44,568 nt of DNA from Nitrospirota bacterium (lineage in GTDB: Bacteria; Nitrospirota; Thermodesulfovibrionia; Thermodesulfovibrionales; UBA1546): positions 1 through 44,568 of the forward strand of contig JACPZK010000028.1 in assembly GCA_016195565.1 (NCBI GenBank). Direction: 5' to 3'. Positions 15,706 through 22,971 of the stretch are shown in pieces; within the stretch, counting starts at the first letter, position 1, and every line of letters begins with the position of its first letter. The position numbers and the translations under genes were made by a program. The notes under the pieces are model-generated. The model had not been told where the DNA came from and did no database searches. It worked only from the letters and a program-made list of their open reading frames with translations.

Positions 15706-15819
15706 ACAATGGCATAACATTTTCGCTCATTCTCGGTCGTTCCGACCTCCGAGGTTTTGCCTGTCCATGCATTCTGCATTGAGGCAGGCAAAAAAGCCGC
15801 TCAAATGCCACGCCATTGT
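15706..15819. repeat. 114-bp palindromic element (nested inverted repeats)
   Basis: The ends are ACAATGGC and GCCATTGT, and the similarity continues inward with mismatches for about 20 bp (CATTT/AAATG, CGCTC/GAGCG). Inside are a second stem, TTTTGCCTG (15755-15763) with CAGGCAAAA (15785-15793), and a small GGTCG/CGACC stem. There is no coding capacity. It resembles a non-autonomous palindromic unit or MITE. GCAGGCAAA also occurs in the hairpin at 35107. Confidence 0.65.
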
Positions 15820-15840
15820 TAACTATCTTCTTCTGCCTCC

Positions 15841-15877
15841 AAAAATAAAAAAGCCACGGGGTTTATTCCGTGGCCTT
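15841..15877 (-). terminator. Intrinsic terminator on the minus strand
   Basis: Read on the minus strand: GCCACGG, an 8-nt loop, CCGTGGC, then TTTTTTATTTTT. A strong stem followed by a T-run ends the transcript that starts near 15992. The same 5' arm could also pair with a CCGTGGC copy inside the small ORF upstream. Confidence 0.8.
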
Positions 15878-15905
15878 TGAAGTTTTCTCTTTGTCCGATT
15901 AACAG

Positions 15906-15992
15906 TTAATAGAATTCCCCTTCAGCCACGGCATCTATGTGCCAGGCATTCTTAAGGACGGCTTTATTAATTGTCATCGGATTGTAAAACAT
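15906..15992 (-). CDS. 28-codon ORF in an independent promoter-terminator unit (peptide, leader or small RNA)
   Basis: The ORF reads MFYNPMTINKAVLKNAWHID and ends AVAEGEFY. The -10 box TATATT ends 6 nt before its ATG, so the mRNA would begin at the start codon; a GAGGAG further upstream lies in the promoter spacer and would not be transcribed. A strong terminator follows at 15841. Codons 22-25 contain CCGTGGC, identical to the terminator's 3' arm. Together with the next bases TGAAG this can pair with CTTCA..GCCACGG at the terminator's 5' side, so translation could decide which hairpin forms. I do not recognise the peptide as a known RiPP precursor, and it has no cysteines. It may be a regulatory RNA instead. 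The PIN toxin gene lies just upstream and the broken methyltransferase downstream. Confidence 0.4.
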   Translation of the reverse strand: MFYNPMTINKAVLKNAWHIDAVAEGEFY

Positions 15993-15998
15993 GCTTTA

Positions 15999-16027
15999 AA
16001 TATACTCCTCGCTTATTTTTGTGTCAA
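15999..16027 (-). promoter_or_regulatory. Strong sigma-70-type promoter of the small ORF
   Basis: TTGACA (complement of 16022-16027), a 17-bp spacer and TATATT (complement of 15999-16004). The expected start of transcription is at about 15992, the ATG of the 28-codon ORF. Confidence 0.7.
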
Positions 16028-16047
16028 GAAAAATGTGCGTATTAAGA

Positions 16048-16509
16048 TTAATCAGATTCTAAAGCTCCCAGAATCTCAGGAAGAATTATATCAAGGAACT
16101 CTGACGGGCTAAGGATTTTAAAAGAATAGTTGCCCCTTAATTTTGAAAAGTCCTTTTTATCTCCTGTCACAAGAAAATCAGAATTACTCATTATGGCTGA
16201 CGCAAGCACAGGAACATCCTTGTCCGCGATATGCCCGGACAGGTTTTTTATATCTCTATACGAAGGCAGCGGTATGACCTCGAGGTTAAGCATGTGAAGA
16301 TACTTATTATATACAGGAAGGACATTAGGCATTTTTTTAGAGAGATTCCTTTCAATCTCAATAATATTATATTCGCCTGTTGCGGCAGAGAGCAGGGGAA
16401 GGTCAAGAGATAAGATGTCAAGGATAATGCGCGGCGAACCTTTGTCCGAGAAAAGGCCTGAAATTATAACGTTTGAATCAAGAAAAACCTTAAACCTTTT
16501 TCTTGGCAT
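16048..16509 (-). CDS. PIN-domain toxin of a toxin-antitoxin pair
   Basis: A 153-aa PIN-family ribonuclease, type II toxin of the COG1569-like kind. Acidic active-site positions are visible: D11 in VFLDSNVIISGLFS, E51/E53 in the IIEIERN helix region, D97 in IADKDVPVLASA and D115/D119 in VTGDKKDF. The C-terminus LSPSEFLDIIL is typical. It overlaps the AbrB antitoxin gene by 20 bp and is cotranscribed with it. It is expected to cut RNA when free of antitoxin. Confidence 0.85.
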   Translation of the reverse strand: MPRKRFKVFLDSNVIISGLFSDKGSPRIILDILSLDLPLLSAATGEYNIIEIERNLSKKMPNVLPVYNKYLHMLNLEVIPLPSYRDIKNLSGHIADKDVPVLASAIMSNSDFLVTGDKKDFSKLRGNYSFKILSPSEFLDIILPEILGALESD

Positions 16510-16777
16510 AGGTTTCTTTATAAAGTTTTTCTCTTTCTTCTTTTAAGCCTGCCAGCAGCGCTTCCTCTGAAAGCCCGGAAGCCTTGATAATCTTTCTAAT
16601 CTGTCTTCTCGCTTCGTCGAGTTCGAGCCTTTTGGGCGTGATTATTACAGAGTCACCCACAGGAATTATAGAAACTACCTGTCCTTCCTCAAGATGGCTT
16701 GCGCTTCTTATTTTCTTTGGGATAGTCAGTTGCCCTCTGGACTTTATCTCAGTCACTGCTGTTTTGACAGTCTCCAT
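16490..16777 (-). CDS. AbrB/MazE-family antitoxin (SpoVT-AbrB domain)
   Basis: A 95-aa antitoxin. The N-terminal swapped-hairpin DNA-binding domain is clear: TAVTEIKSRGQLTIPKKIRSASHLEEGQVVSIIPVGDSVIITPK. The charged C-terminal helix (EALLAGLKEEREKLYKETYAKKKV) is the usual toxin-binding arm. GGAGG is in place before the ATG. A 31-bp palindrome 20 bp upstream is a good autoregulatory operator. Together with the PIN gene it forms a complete toxin-antitoxin module. Confidence 0.88.
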   Translation of the reverse strand: METVKTAVTEIKSRGQLTIPKKIRSASHLEEGQVVSIIPVGDSVIITPKRLELDEARRQIRKIIKASGLSEEALLAGLKEEREKLYKETYAKKKV

Positions 16778-16797
16778 AGTTCCTCCTTATACTACAA

Positions 16798-16828
16798 ATT
16801 CTGATTTCAGAATATCAGAAATCAGAAT
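16798..16828. promoter_or_regulatory. Palindromic operator overlapping the toxin-antitoxin promoter
   Basis: ATTCTGATTTC and GAAATCAGAAT form a perfect inverted repeat around a 9-nt spacer. On the minus strand the repeat covers a promoter-like TTGCAA, 17 bp, TATTCT. This is the expected place for binding by the AbrB antitoxin or its toxin complex. Confidence 0.65.
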
Positions 16829-16928
16829 AATTTGCAATAGCTCACTATTCATATCCGAAAACAGTAAGCCCCGAATGAAAAGCCTTTGCTATGCCTCCCC
16901 ACACTGTATGACGGATAAATATCCATGT

Positions 16929-16934
16929 TATAAT
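16929..16934 (+). promoter_or_regulatory. -10 box (TATAAT) of the radical SAM gene
   Basis: A perfect TATAAT 18 nt before the ATG. The -35 region (around 16906) is weak. The predicted leader is about 11 nt. Confidence 0.45.
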
Positions 16935-16951
16935 CCATCAGGTATTTCTGC

Positions 16952-18073
16952 ATGGACACGATAGAAAAGCTTAAAATCCTTTCAAATGATTCGCAATATG
17001 ACCTCGCCTGCGCTTGCGGAACCAATAAAGATGACCGCAGAAGGAGGGGGCTTGACGGCAAATGGCTCTATCCCGTAACGCTTCCAAATGGCGGTTATTC
17101 CATACTTTTGAAGACCCTTCTTTCCAACGCCTGTTCAAACGACTGCAAATATTGCCCCCTGCGGTCTGAAAACAGCGTGCGTCGCTGTACGCTCCGGCCC
17201 GAGGAAGTCGCAAATATTTTTATGGAATATTTGAGAAAGAAAAAAGTTTTTGGGTTGTTTTTGAGTTCAGGTGTCATCGGTAATCCGGATTACACGATGG
17301 ACAGGATCAATGCGGTTGCGCGCATTCTGAGATACAAGCATAATTTCAAGGGCTACATCCATCTGAAAGTCATTCCCGGGGCCTCGGATGCCGCCATAGA
17401 AGATTCCATGAAACTCGCAAGCGCAGTGTCGCTCAATATTGAAGCTCCGGGCAAAAAGCGCTTTGACCTGCTTTCAGATAAAAAGGATTATATCAATGAT
17501 ATCGTCCGCCCCTTAAAGCTCATGGCAAGGCTCACAATGCAGGTTCAGAGGTTTTCAAGGGTTAAATGCACCACCCAGTTTATCGTCGGAGCATCGGACG
17601 AGCCTGACTCGGAGATTATAGAATCAATGTTCGGCATCTACAAGCGGCTTAAATTTCAGCGTGTCTATTTTTCAGCTTATCAGAAAGGCTTGGGGCATCC
17701 CGACATTCCGGGGGAGAAGCGATTGCTTCCAGATACTCAAAACATATTCATGCGTGAGCACCGGCTGTATCAGACTGATTTTCTTATTCGCAGGTACGGC
17801 TTTAAAAATGAGGATATTGTTTTTGACAAAAGCGGCAACCTGAGTCTTGATAAAGACCCAAAGCAGATATGGGCAGATACGCATCCTGAATTTTATCCCA
17901 TAAAAATCAACATCGCGGATAAAGAGGCTCTGCTCAGAGTCCCCGGACTCGGGCTTGAGTCGGTAGCGCGGATTTTAAAGGCAAGGCGTGAGAGAAAAAT
18001 CTTCGGCATTGAGGATTTAGGGATAAAAGGCAGAAGGGCTGAGAAGATAAAGCAATATGCAGTTTGCGGGTAA
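16952..18073 (+). CDS. Putative DNA modification/repair radical SAM protein (with C-terminal HhH region)
   Basis: A 373-aa member of the radical SAM family usually named 'putative DNA modification/repair radical SAM protein'. The [4Fe-4S]-binding motif is C-x3-C-x2-C in SNACSNDCKYCPLRSE (about residue 60). The N-terminal half includes LACACGTNKDDRR and GVIGNPDYTMDRI; the C-terminus INIADKEALLRVPGLGLESVARIL is a helix-hairpin-helix DNA-binding unit. In other genomes it is normally paired with a uracil-DNA-glycosylase-linked partner gene; here the neighbours are a toxin-antitoxin pair and a small DMT gene, so the partner is missing or elsewhere. A TATAAT at 16929 implies a leader of only about 11 nt, with no good ribosome site. 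Confidence 0.88.
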   Translation: MDTIEKLKILSNDSQYDLACACGTNKDDRRRRGLDGKWLYPVTLPNGGYSILLKTLLSNACSNDCKYCPLRSENSVRRCTLRPEEVANIFMEYLRKKKVFGLFLSSGVIGNPDYTMDRINAVARILRYKHNFKGYIHLKVIPGASDAAIEDSMKLASAVSLNIEAPGKKRFDLLSDKKDYINDIVRPLKLMARLTMQVQRFSRVKCTTQFIVGASDEPDSEIIESMFGIYKRLKFQRVYFSAYQKGLGHPDIPGEKRLLPDTQNIFMREHRLYQTDFLIRRYGFKNEDIVFDKSGNLSLDKDPKQIWADTHPEFYPIKINIADKEALLRVPGLGLESVARILKARRERKIFGIEDLGIKGRRAEKIKQYAVCG

Positions 18074-18100
18074 ACGGGAATGGATGCCATCAAAAGTGTT

Positions 18101-18442
18101 TCAACCCTTGAATATGAAATAAACCGCGCCCATAAGGCAGAGTCCTGCCCAGAGGTAATTCATCTTAACAGGCTGGTCCATGTAAAAGACCGCAAAAGGA
18201 ATAAAGACAGAGAGTGTTACGACTTCCTGAAGTATCTTAAGCTGTGAAAGGTTCATCTCAGTATATCCTATGCGGTTTGCCGGAACCTGAAGCAGGTATT
18301 CAACGGATGCTATGCTCCAGCTTGCCATCGCAGCTATATACCATGCCTTGTTGTTAAGGTTTTTCAGATGGGCATACCACGCAAATGTCATGAACACATT
18401 TGAAAGGATAAGCAGTAAAGTTGTTTTTGCAATAACCGGCAT
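18101..18442 (-). CDS. Small DMT-type membrane protein (DUF486)
   Basis: A 113-aa integral membrane protein of the DUF486/DMT family with four predicted helices. Its characteristic central sequence is WSIASVEYLLQVPANRIGYTEMNLSQLKILQEVVTL. No function is known for the family beyond similarity to small drug/metabolite transporters. It is a lone gene, convergent with the radical SAM gene (27-nt gap), with no clear ribosome site ahead of the ATG. Confidence 0.88.
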   Translation of the reverse strand: MPVIAKTTLLLILSNVFMTFAWYAHLKNLNNKAWYIAAMASWSIASVEYLLQVPANRIGYTEMNLSQLKILQEVVTLSVFIPFAVFYMDQPVKMNYLWAGLCLMGAVYFIFKG

Positions 18443-18537
18443 TCTTACACCTCTCTAAAAACGAAACTATTTTATTTTAACATGGATCGAGGAGGAGCAT
18501 CGAGTAAGCTGAATTGCGCTTTGATATAAAATAGTAC

Positions 18538-18576
18538 TTGACATACTATACAGGATAGTGATATACAGTATAGTAT
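18538..18576 (+). promoter_or_regulatory. Promoter and palindromic operator of the PadR-ABC operon
   Basis: TTGACA (18538-18543), a 17-18-bp spacer and a TATACA-type -10 (18562-18567). A perfect inverted repeat, ATACTATAC (18543-18551) with GTATAGTAT (18568-18576), spans the whole promoter core. This layout fits repression by a PadR dimer binding between -35 and -10. Confidence 0.65.
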
Positions 18577-18596
18577 ATCCATGAGGGAGGGAATTT

Positions 18597-19127
18597 ATGT
18601 CAACAATCGATTTAATCATTCTGGGTTTTCTGTTAGACAGGCCGATGAATGCTTATGAGCTCGCTTCCTTTATAACTGAAAAACAAATTGGCCGATTTCT
18701 GAAAATTAGTGCTCCTGCTATATATAAAAGTTGTAAACGCCTTTATGCAGCTGGGTTTTTAGATGGAGAGGCGGTTAAGAAAAGCGGTCTGCCTGAAAAA
18801 ACTGTTTACAGGATCAATAAAAAGGGGAGGGAAAGGTTTCTTGCCTTAATGGAACGTTTCTCATCGCATTTTGCGCCCTTCCTTTTAGATTGTAATGCTT
18901 TCATCTGGAACATTGAAAAGGTCGAAAAAAAACATGGCCTAAAAATGCTAAGGAATCTAAGGGATGAATTATCTGCTCTCAATCAATGGATCCCTCAGCA
19001 TGAAAAAGAAGAATCTGACAATCTGTCTTTTGCAGCCAAGGCGATTATTAAACAATATCGCATGACAATTTCAGCGCTTCTCAGATGGAGTGAAGAGGTT
19101 ATCATGGATTATAACAAATTAAAATAG
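18597..19127 (+). CDS. PadR-family transcriptional regulator
   Basis: A 176-aa PadR regulator: an N-terminal winged helix (LIILGFLLDRPMNAYELASFI, APAIYKSCKRLYAAGFLDGE, KTVYRINKKGRERFLAL) and a C-terminal helical dimerisation region (about residues 95-170). This is the Vir-like PadR subclass of about 180 aa. The start follows GAGGGAGGG by 5 nt. It heads an operon with a membrane protein, an ABC ATPase and an FtsX-type permease. Such regulators usually repress a linked exporter until a lipophilic ligand binds. Confidence 0.9.
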   Translation: MSTIDLIILGFLLDRPMNAYELASFITEKQIGRFLKISAPAIYKSCKRLYAAGFLDGEAVKKSGLPEKTVYRINKKGRERFLALMERFSSHFAPFLLDCNAFIWNIEKVEKKHGLKMLRNLRDELSALNQWIPQHEKEESDNLSFAAKAIIKQYRMTISALLRWSEEVIMDYNKLK

Positions 19128-19140
19128 GTGGAAATAAATT

Positions 19141-19587
19141 ATGACTGATTTATTGCAAGAGACTAAACAAACAACGCCGATTGCCAAGCTGTTCTTGTTA
19201 AGCATTGCGCTTACGGTAATCCTGGCGTCCATAACTCATGCCTATGAGTTTGGACACCGCGCATTCATTGCCGGGTTTATCCTCATCTCTCTTCTTTGCG
19301 TTTTGAACATTATGTGTCGGCGTACGAGCAACAAGATCTTTCTCGTATTCTATGGATTACTCAATGCCTGGGTTATTATCGGGTTCGGTCTGTTCAACGG
19401 TTTTTGGAACCACGTGTTCAAAGTGTTTCTTAATTACCTGCACAACGGATATTTGCCGCCTTTTCTGGCGAAGCTTTTTATGACTCCTCAATTAGGGAGC
19501 TTCTTTTTTGAGGGTGTGGGGATGCTCACTTTCGTTGTGAGCATGTTTGCTGCGTATTACGGGTATAAATTCATCAAGGAGAAATGA
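19141..19587 (+). CDS. Unrecognised membrane protein in the ABC export operon
   Basis: A 148-aa protein with about four hydrophobic helices (residues 14-32, 42-60, 66-85 and 118-143). I do not recognise its family. It has no signal peptide or conserved catalytic motif. The gene lies 13 nt after padR and 1 nt before the start of the ATPase gene, so it is cotranscribed with the exporter and may be an accessory membrane subunit. The terminal VGMLTFVVSMFAAYYGYKFIKEK is a typical last helix with a positive end. Confidence 0.7.
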   Translation: MTDLLQETKQTTPIAKLFLLSIALTVILASITHAYEFGHRAFIAGFILISLLCVLNIMCRRTSNKIFLVFYGLLNAWVIIGFGLFNGFWNHVFKVFLNYLHNGYLPPFLAKLFMTPQLGSFFFEGVGMLTFVVSMFAAYYGYKFIKEK

Positions 19588-19588
19588 T

Positions 19589-20275
19589 ATGTCAAATTTT
19601 ATTCAGTTCAATCATGTTTCCAGGTGGTTCGAGTCGGCGTCAGGCCACTTTGACGCTCTGAAGAACATTGACCTCCATATCGAACAGGGGAAGCATGTGG
19701 CGATTGTCGGCAAGTCGGGGAGTGGCAAATCCACCCTGCTCAATATGTTGACAGGCATTGACCATCCCAGCCAGGGAACCGTCAAGATTAATTCCACCGA
19801 TGTCCACACATTGAACGAAAGCCGCTTGGCAAAGTGGCGGGGAGAGAATGTCGGCATAGTCTTTCAGTTCTTTCAGCTTATTCCAACCCTCAGCATCCGG
19901 GAAAACCTGCTGCTGGCCATGGACTTCGTCGGTAGCATTCCAAAGAATGAGCGCAACAATCGGGCTGAGGCGCTGCTTGCGCAGGTAGGCATCTTGCAGC
20001 ATGCAGACAAGCTGCCTGCCGCATTGTCCGGCGGGGAGCAGCAGCGGGCCGCCATTGCCCGCGCGCTGGCCAATGACCCGCCGATTCTGGTGGCGGACGA
20101 ACCTACCGGGAATTTAGACAGCAAGACCACCGAGGCCATTCAAAGACTGTTTGCCGATCTGGTAAAAAACGGTAAAACGGTCATTGTGGTGACACACGAA
20201 AACATATCCAATTCTGAATACAGCCGTATCATATCGCTTAGCGACGGAGCGGTTGTAAGCGACAGAAAGAATTAA
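19589..20275 (+). CDS. ABC transporter ATP-binding protein (MacB/LolD type)
   Basis: A 228-aa ATPase of the FtsE/LolD/MacB class. The start at 19589 follows AAGGAG; an earlier in-frame ATG at 19547 lies in the upstream gene. Walker A is GKSGSGKST (about residue 42), the Q-loop is in VGIVFQFFQLIPTLS, the signature is LSGGEQQRAAIARAL, Walker B with its Glu is ILVADEPTGNLDSKT, and VVTHE is the H-loop. Its partner is the two-FtsX-domain permease directly downstream. Expected role: mechanotransmission or export of a lipid-like or peptide substrate rather than solute import. Confidence 0.92.
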   Translation: MSNFIQFNHVSRWFESASGHFDALKNIDLHIEQGKHVAIVGKSGSGKSTLLNMLTGIDHPSQGTVKINSTDVHTLNESRLAKWRGENVGIVFQFFQLIPTLSIRENLLLAMDFVGSIPKNERNNRAEALLAQVGILQHADKLPAALSGGEQQRAAIARALANDPPILVADEPTGNLDSKTTEAIQRLFADLVKNGKTVIVVTHENISNSEYSRIISLSDGAVVSDRKN

Positions 20276-20287
20276 CGGAAGGTTTAT

Positions 20288-22723
20288 ATGCATGCAGCCA
20301 TTGTAATTATCATTGCGGCAGTCGTAGCTAAATTGAAAGGAATTATTCCCATGAACATGAAAGTTAGAAAAGTTATCGGCGATTTTCGGGTCAATCCGGG
20401 CCGCATAGTGCTTGTCATCTTTGCCTTAATAATCGGTCTCTGGGGAGTCGGGTCCATCCTTGTGTCGTATACAATCCTGAGTCGCGATCTAAATGAAAAC
20501 TTTATCAGGATCAACCCTCTTCACGTTGCCATAACATCCAAAGATTTTAGTCGGCTGGATTTGGCGGCACTAAAAAACCGACCGGAGATTGAGACGGCTG
20601 AATTCAGGGATTTTGCCACGCTGAGGATCGAGACGCACCCGGATGACTGGATACCATTGTGGTTATTCGGCGTGGAAGATTTCAATAATTTTAATCTAGC
20701 GCGAATTTTTGACCAAAAAGGCAACAGTGGGACTACGACACCCGAAGACGGGGCTATGTTAATCGAACGTGACGGACTTCGCTTCTCTGATTTGAAGGCC
20801 GGTTCTCCTGCACGCGTTCGTGCAGGCGGCAGGGTCGTTGATGTTCCGGTTGCTGGCATCAGTTTTGATCCAGCCCAGTCGCCGGGCACACAAGACCACT
20901 TGATTTATGCGTATGTGAATAAAAAGACGTACTCGGAAATTACCGGCGAGGCAGCCAACCAGCGATTGATCATTCGTTTTAAGAATGTAAAAACAAAACA
21001 AGAAGTTCAGGCTGCCGCAGACGGTCTTGTTAATTATTTTAAATCTCTGGGTATAGCAGTTGATGCAGTTAAGATACCTAAATTTATGGAGCATCCCCAC
21101 CAGTGGCAGTTAAACACCCTGCTGTTTATGGAGGGGAGCATCGGTTTCCTTGCGTTTTTTTTGGGCGCTGTGCTGGTTTCTCAATTAATAGCGGCTATCC
21201 TGGCTAAGCAAATACGGCAAATCGGCATTCTCAAGGCCATCGGTGCATCGCAGTTCAAAGTCTTTCAAATCTATTTGGCGATGGTATTGGTCTTAGGAGT
21301 TATATCCGGCGTGATTGCAATACCGCTTGCGGTCAAGTTTGGCTATGCATACGCTTACTTTGTGGCGGATGTCCTTAATTTCGAAGTCCTTACCACATCC
21401 CTGCCGCATCATTTGTATTTTTATCTCATAGCCGCGAGCCTGTTGCTGCCGGTCTTACTGTCCCTTCCGGCTATTTTAAAAGGGACGAGGATATCGGTCC
21501 GCGAAGCGTTAAGCGATTACGGCATTCAACAGGACGCGGTCGCGAAAAAGTCCAGGATCATTGATAAATTGCCGCTTCCGAGAAATCTCGTATTGGCCTT
21601 CGAGAATACCATGCGCCGCAAAAAACGTCTTGCGATTACGGTAGCTGCTATGGCCCTCGGCGTGGCGATTTTTAGCACAGGGTTCAATGTGCAGCAATCC
21701 CTCAATGACCTCCTGTCGGACGTGAACAACAGTATGAAACATGATGTCCAGGTGGTGTTGATCAACCAGATACCGAAAGAAGAGGCGCTGAAATATTTTA
21801 GCGGCATTGGCAACATAAGCCGGATAGAAACATGGAATGGCGGCCGCGGCGGAATGCAATCCATGGTCGTCTCAACGGATGCCGGAGTAGGAATCATCGC
21901 CCTTCCTTACAACAGTGATCTCCTTGCCTTCAGGTCCATCAATGGGCGCTGGCTGAGCGGTCCGACCGAGCCTGAGATAGTGATGAACCATGAGGCGGCA
22001 GAGATTTACGATAATCCGGCAATCGGCAGTTATCATACGTTGAGCGTCAGGGGGAACCAATTAAAGGCAAAGCTGGTCGGGATCGTTGAAGAACTTGAAA
22101 AGCCGAAGATTTATATGGCCCAGGAGCAGTATGATGCCTTCGCCAATCCGAACCACTATGTCAACAGCTTGATGTTTGTCGCCAAGGACAAAAGCTATGA
22201 CAAGGTAATAGCCCTGAAAAAGGATATAGAGAAGGCGATTGAACCGTCCAACCTGCAAGTTCTCTATGTGATGATGCAGGCGGAGCGGGTAAAAATTATT
22301 TACGACCACTTGAAAATAATTTTCGTGACAATCGTTTTCTTTGCCTTGCTGGTGCTGGTTGTCAGCGCCATAGGAATGGCATCGGCCACGAGCATTAATA
22401 TCATGGAGAGGACCCGTGAGATTGGCGTGCTGAGGGCAATCGGCGCCACTCCTAAAATCATCTACAATCTGTTTGTTGCCGAAGGAATGATAGTGAGCGT
22501 TATCAGTATTTTCTTTGGATTGTTATTATCGTGGCCGCTCAGTATTGTTGCTTCAAAGTTTTTCGGCAACTTAATGCTGGAAGTCGCGCTTCGTTATTCA
22601 TTTAGCAAGATCGGCTTTGTGATAACCCTGATTGCAACTTTAATTTTCGGCTGGATAGCCAGCCGTATTCCGGCGCGCAGGGCAATTAAGGTATCGACCC
22701 GGGAAGCACTGACGTATGAGTAG
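20288..22723 (+). CDS. FtsX-type ABC permease with two FtsX domains
   Basis: Up to 811 aa. The ATG at 20288 has a GGAAGG site; a second ATG at 20351 (MNMKVRKVIGDF) fits the family's usual N-terminus better, so the first 21 residues are doubtful. Order: TM1 (IVLVIFALIIGLWGVGSI), a large periplasmic loop to about residue 270, FtsX domain 1 (MEGSIGFLAFFLGAVLVSQLI..QIRQIGILKAIGA), a central helix pair (AITVAAMALGVAIFSTGF), a second periplasmic loop, and FtsX domain 2 (TREIGVLRAIGATPKIIY; PARRAIKVSTREALTYE at the end). The double-FtsX design is that of COG0577 exporters acting with a separate ATPase. No outer-membrane channel gene is linked. Confidence 0.9.
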   Translation: MHAAIVIIIAAVVAKLKGIIPMNMKVRKVIGDFRVNPGRIVLVIFALIIGLWGVGSILVSYTILSRDLNENFIRINPLHVAITSKDFSRLDLAALKNRPEIETAEFRDFATLRIETHPDDWIPLWLFGVEDFNNFNLARIFDQKGNSGTTTPEDGAMLIERDGLRFSDLKAGSPARVRAGGRVVDVPVAGISFDPAQSPGTQDHLIYAYVNKKTYSEITGEAANQRLIIRFKNVKTKQEVQAAADGLVNYFKSLGIAVDAVKIPKFMEHPHQWQLNTLLFMEGSIGFLAFFLGAVLVSQLIAAILAKQIRQIGILKAIGASQFKVFQIYLAMVLVLGVISGVIAIPLAVKFGYAYAYFVADVLNFEVLTTSLPHHLYFYLIAASLLLPVLLSLPAILKGTRISVREALSDYGIQQDAVAKKSRIIDKLPLPRNLVLAFENTMRRKKRLAITVAAMALGVAIFSTGFNVQQSLNDLLSDVNNSMKHDVQVVLINQIPKEEALKYFSGIGNISRIETWNGGRGGMQSMVVSTDAGVGIIALPYNSDLLAFRSINGRWLSGPTEPEIVMNHEAAEIYDNPAIGSYHTLSVRGNQLKAKLVGIVEELEKPKIYMAQEQYDAFANPNHYVNSLMFVAKDKSYDKVIALKKDIEKAIEPSNLQVLYVMMQAERVKIIYDHLKIIFVTIVFFALLVLVVSAIGMASATSINIMERTREIGVLRAIGATPKIIYNLFVAEGMIVSVISIFFGLLLSWPLSIVASKFFGNLMLEVALRYSFSKIGFVITLIATLIFGWIASRIPARRAIKVSTREALTYE

Positions 22724-22736
22724 ACAGGAGGCGAAT

Positions 22737-22925
22737 ATGTCGCGGAGAGAGGGTAAAGAAAATATGCTTGTGATAGAAAAGTCCTGCTACCGGAAAAAAG
22801 AAAGCTTTCAATTAAGCATATCTGTCACAGGTGATGACCGTAAGGATGTTCTGAGCCCGGGGTACTGCAAAGGATTGCAGGGCATTGAACAGTTCTCACA
22901 CGCACTTATCATTACTTTCGGTTAA
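22737..22925 (+). pseudogene. Truncated TsaA/TrmO-like fragment
   Basis: A 62-codon frame starting at 22737 after AGGAGG. The C-terminal part, LSPGYCKGLQGIEQFSHALIITF, resembles the TsaA (tRNA m6t6A methyltransferase TrmO) core in which a glycine-rich GL-GIE-FSH precedes the SAM-binding region. The frame ends a few residues later, so only a piece of the usual 130-160-aa domain remains and it would not be active. It is followed by a hairpin at 22927. It may be translated as part of the exporter operon, since the ATG lies 13 nt after the permease stop. Confidence 0.45.
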
Positions 22926-22926
22926 C

Positions 22927-22953
22927 TTTTTTCGTTGGGCTGCAACGAAAAAA
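22927..22953. other. Hairpin TTTTTTCGTTG / CAACGAAAAAA
   Basis: A perfect 11-bp inverted repeat with a 5-nt loop, between the TsaA-like fragment and the FAD oxidoreductase. A-runs and T-runs lie within the stem, so it could work as a weak bidirectional terminator. Confidence 0.45.
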
Positions 22954-22971
22954 ATCAAGGAGGAAAATGCT

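Noticed and set aside
15906-15992. 28-codon ORF as a PqqA- or mycofactocin-type RiPP precursor
   Set aside because: No matching core motif, no cysteine, and no adjacent maturase; the radical SAM gene nearby belongs to a DNA-repair-type family.
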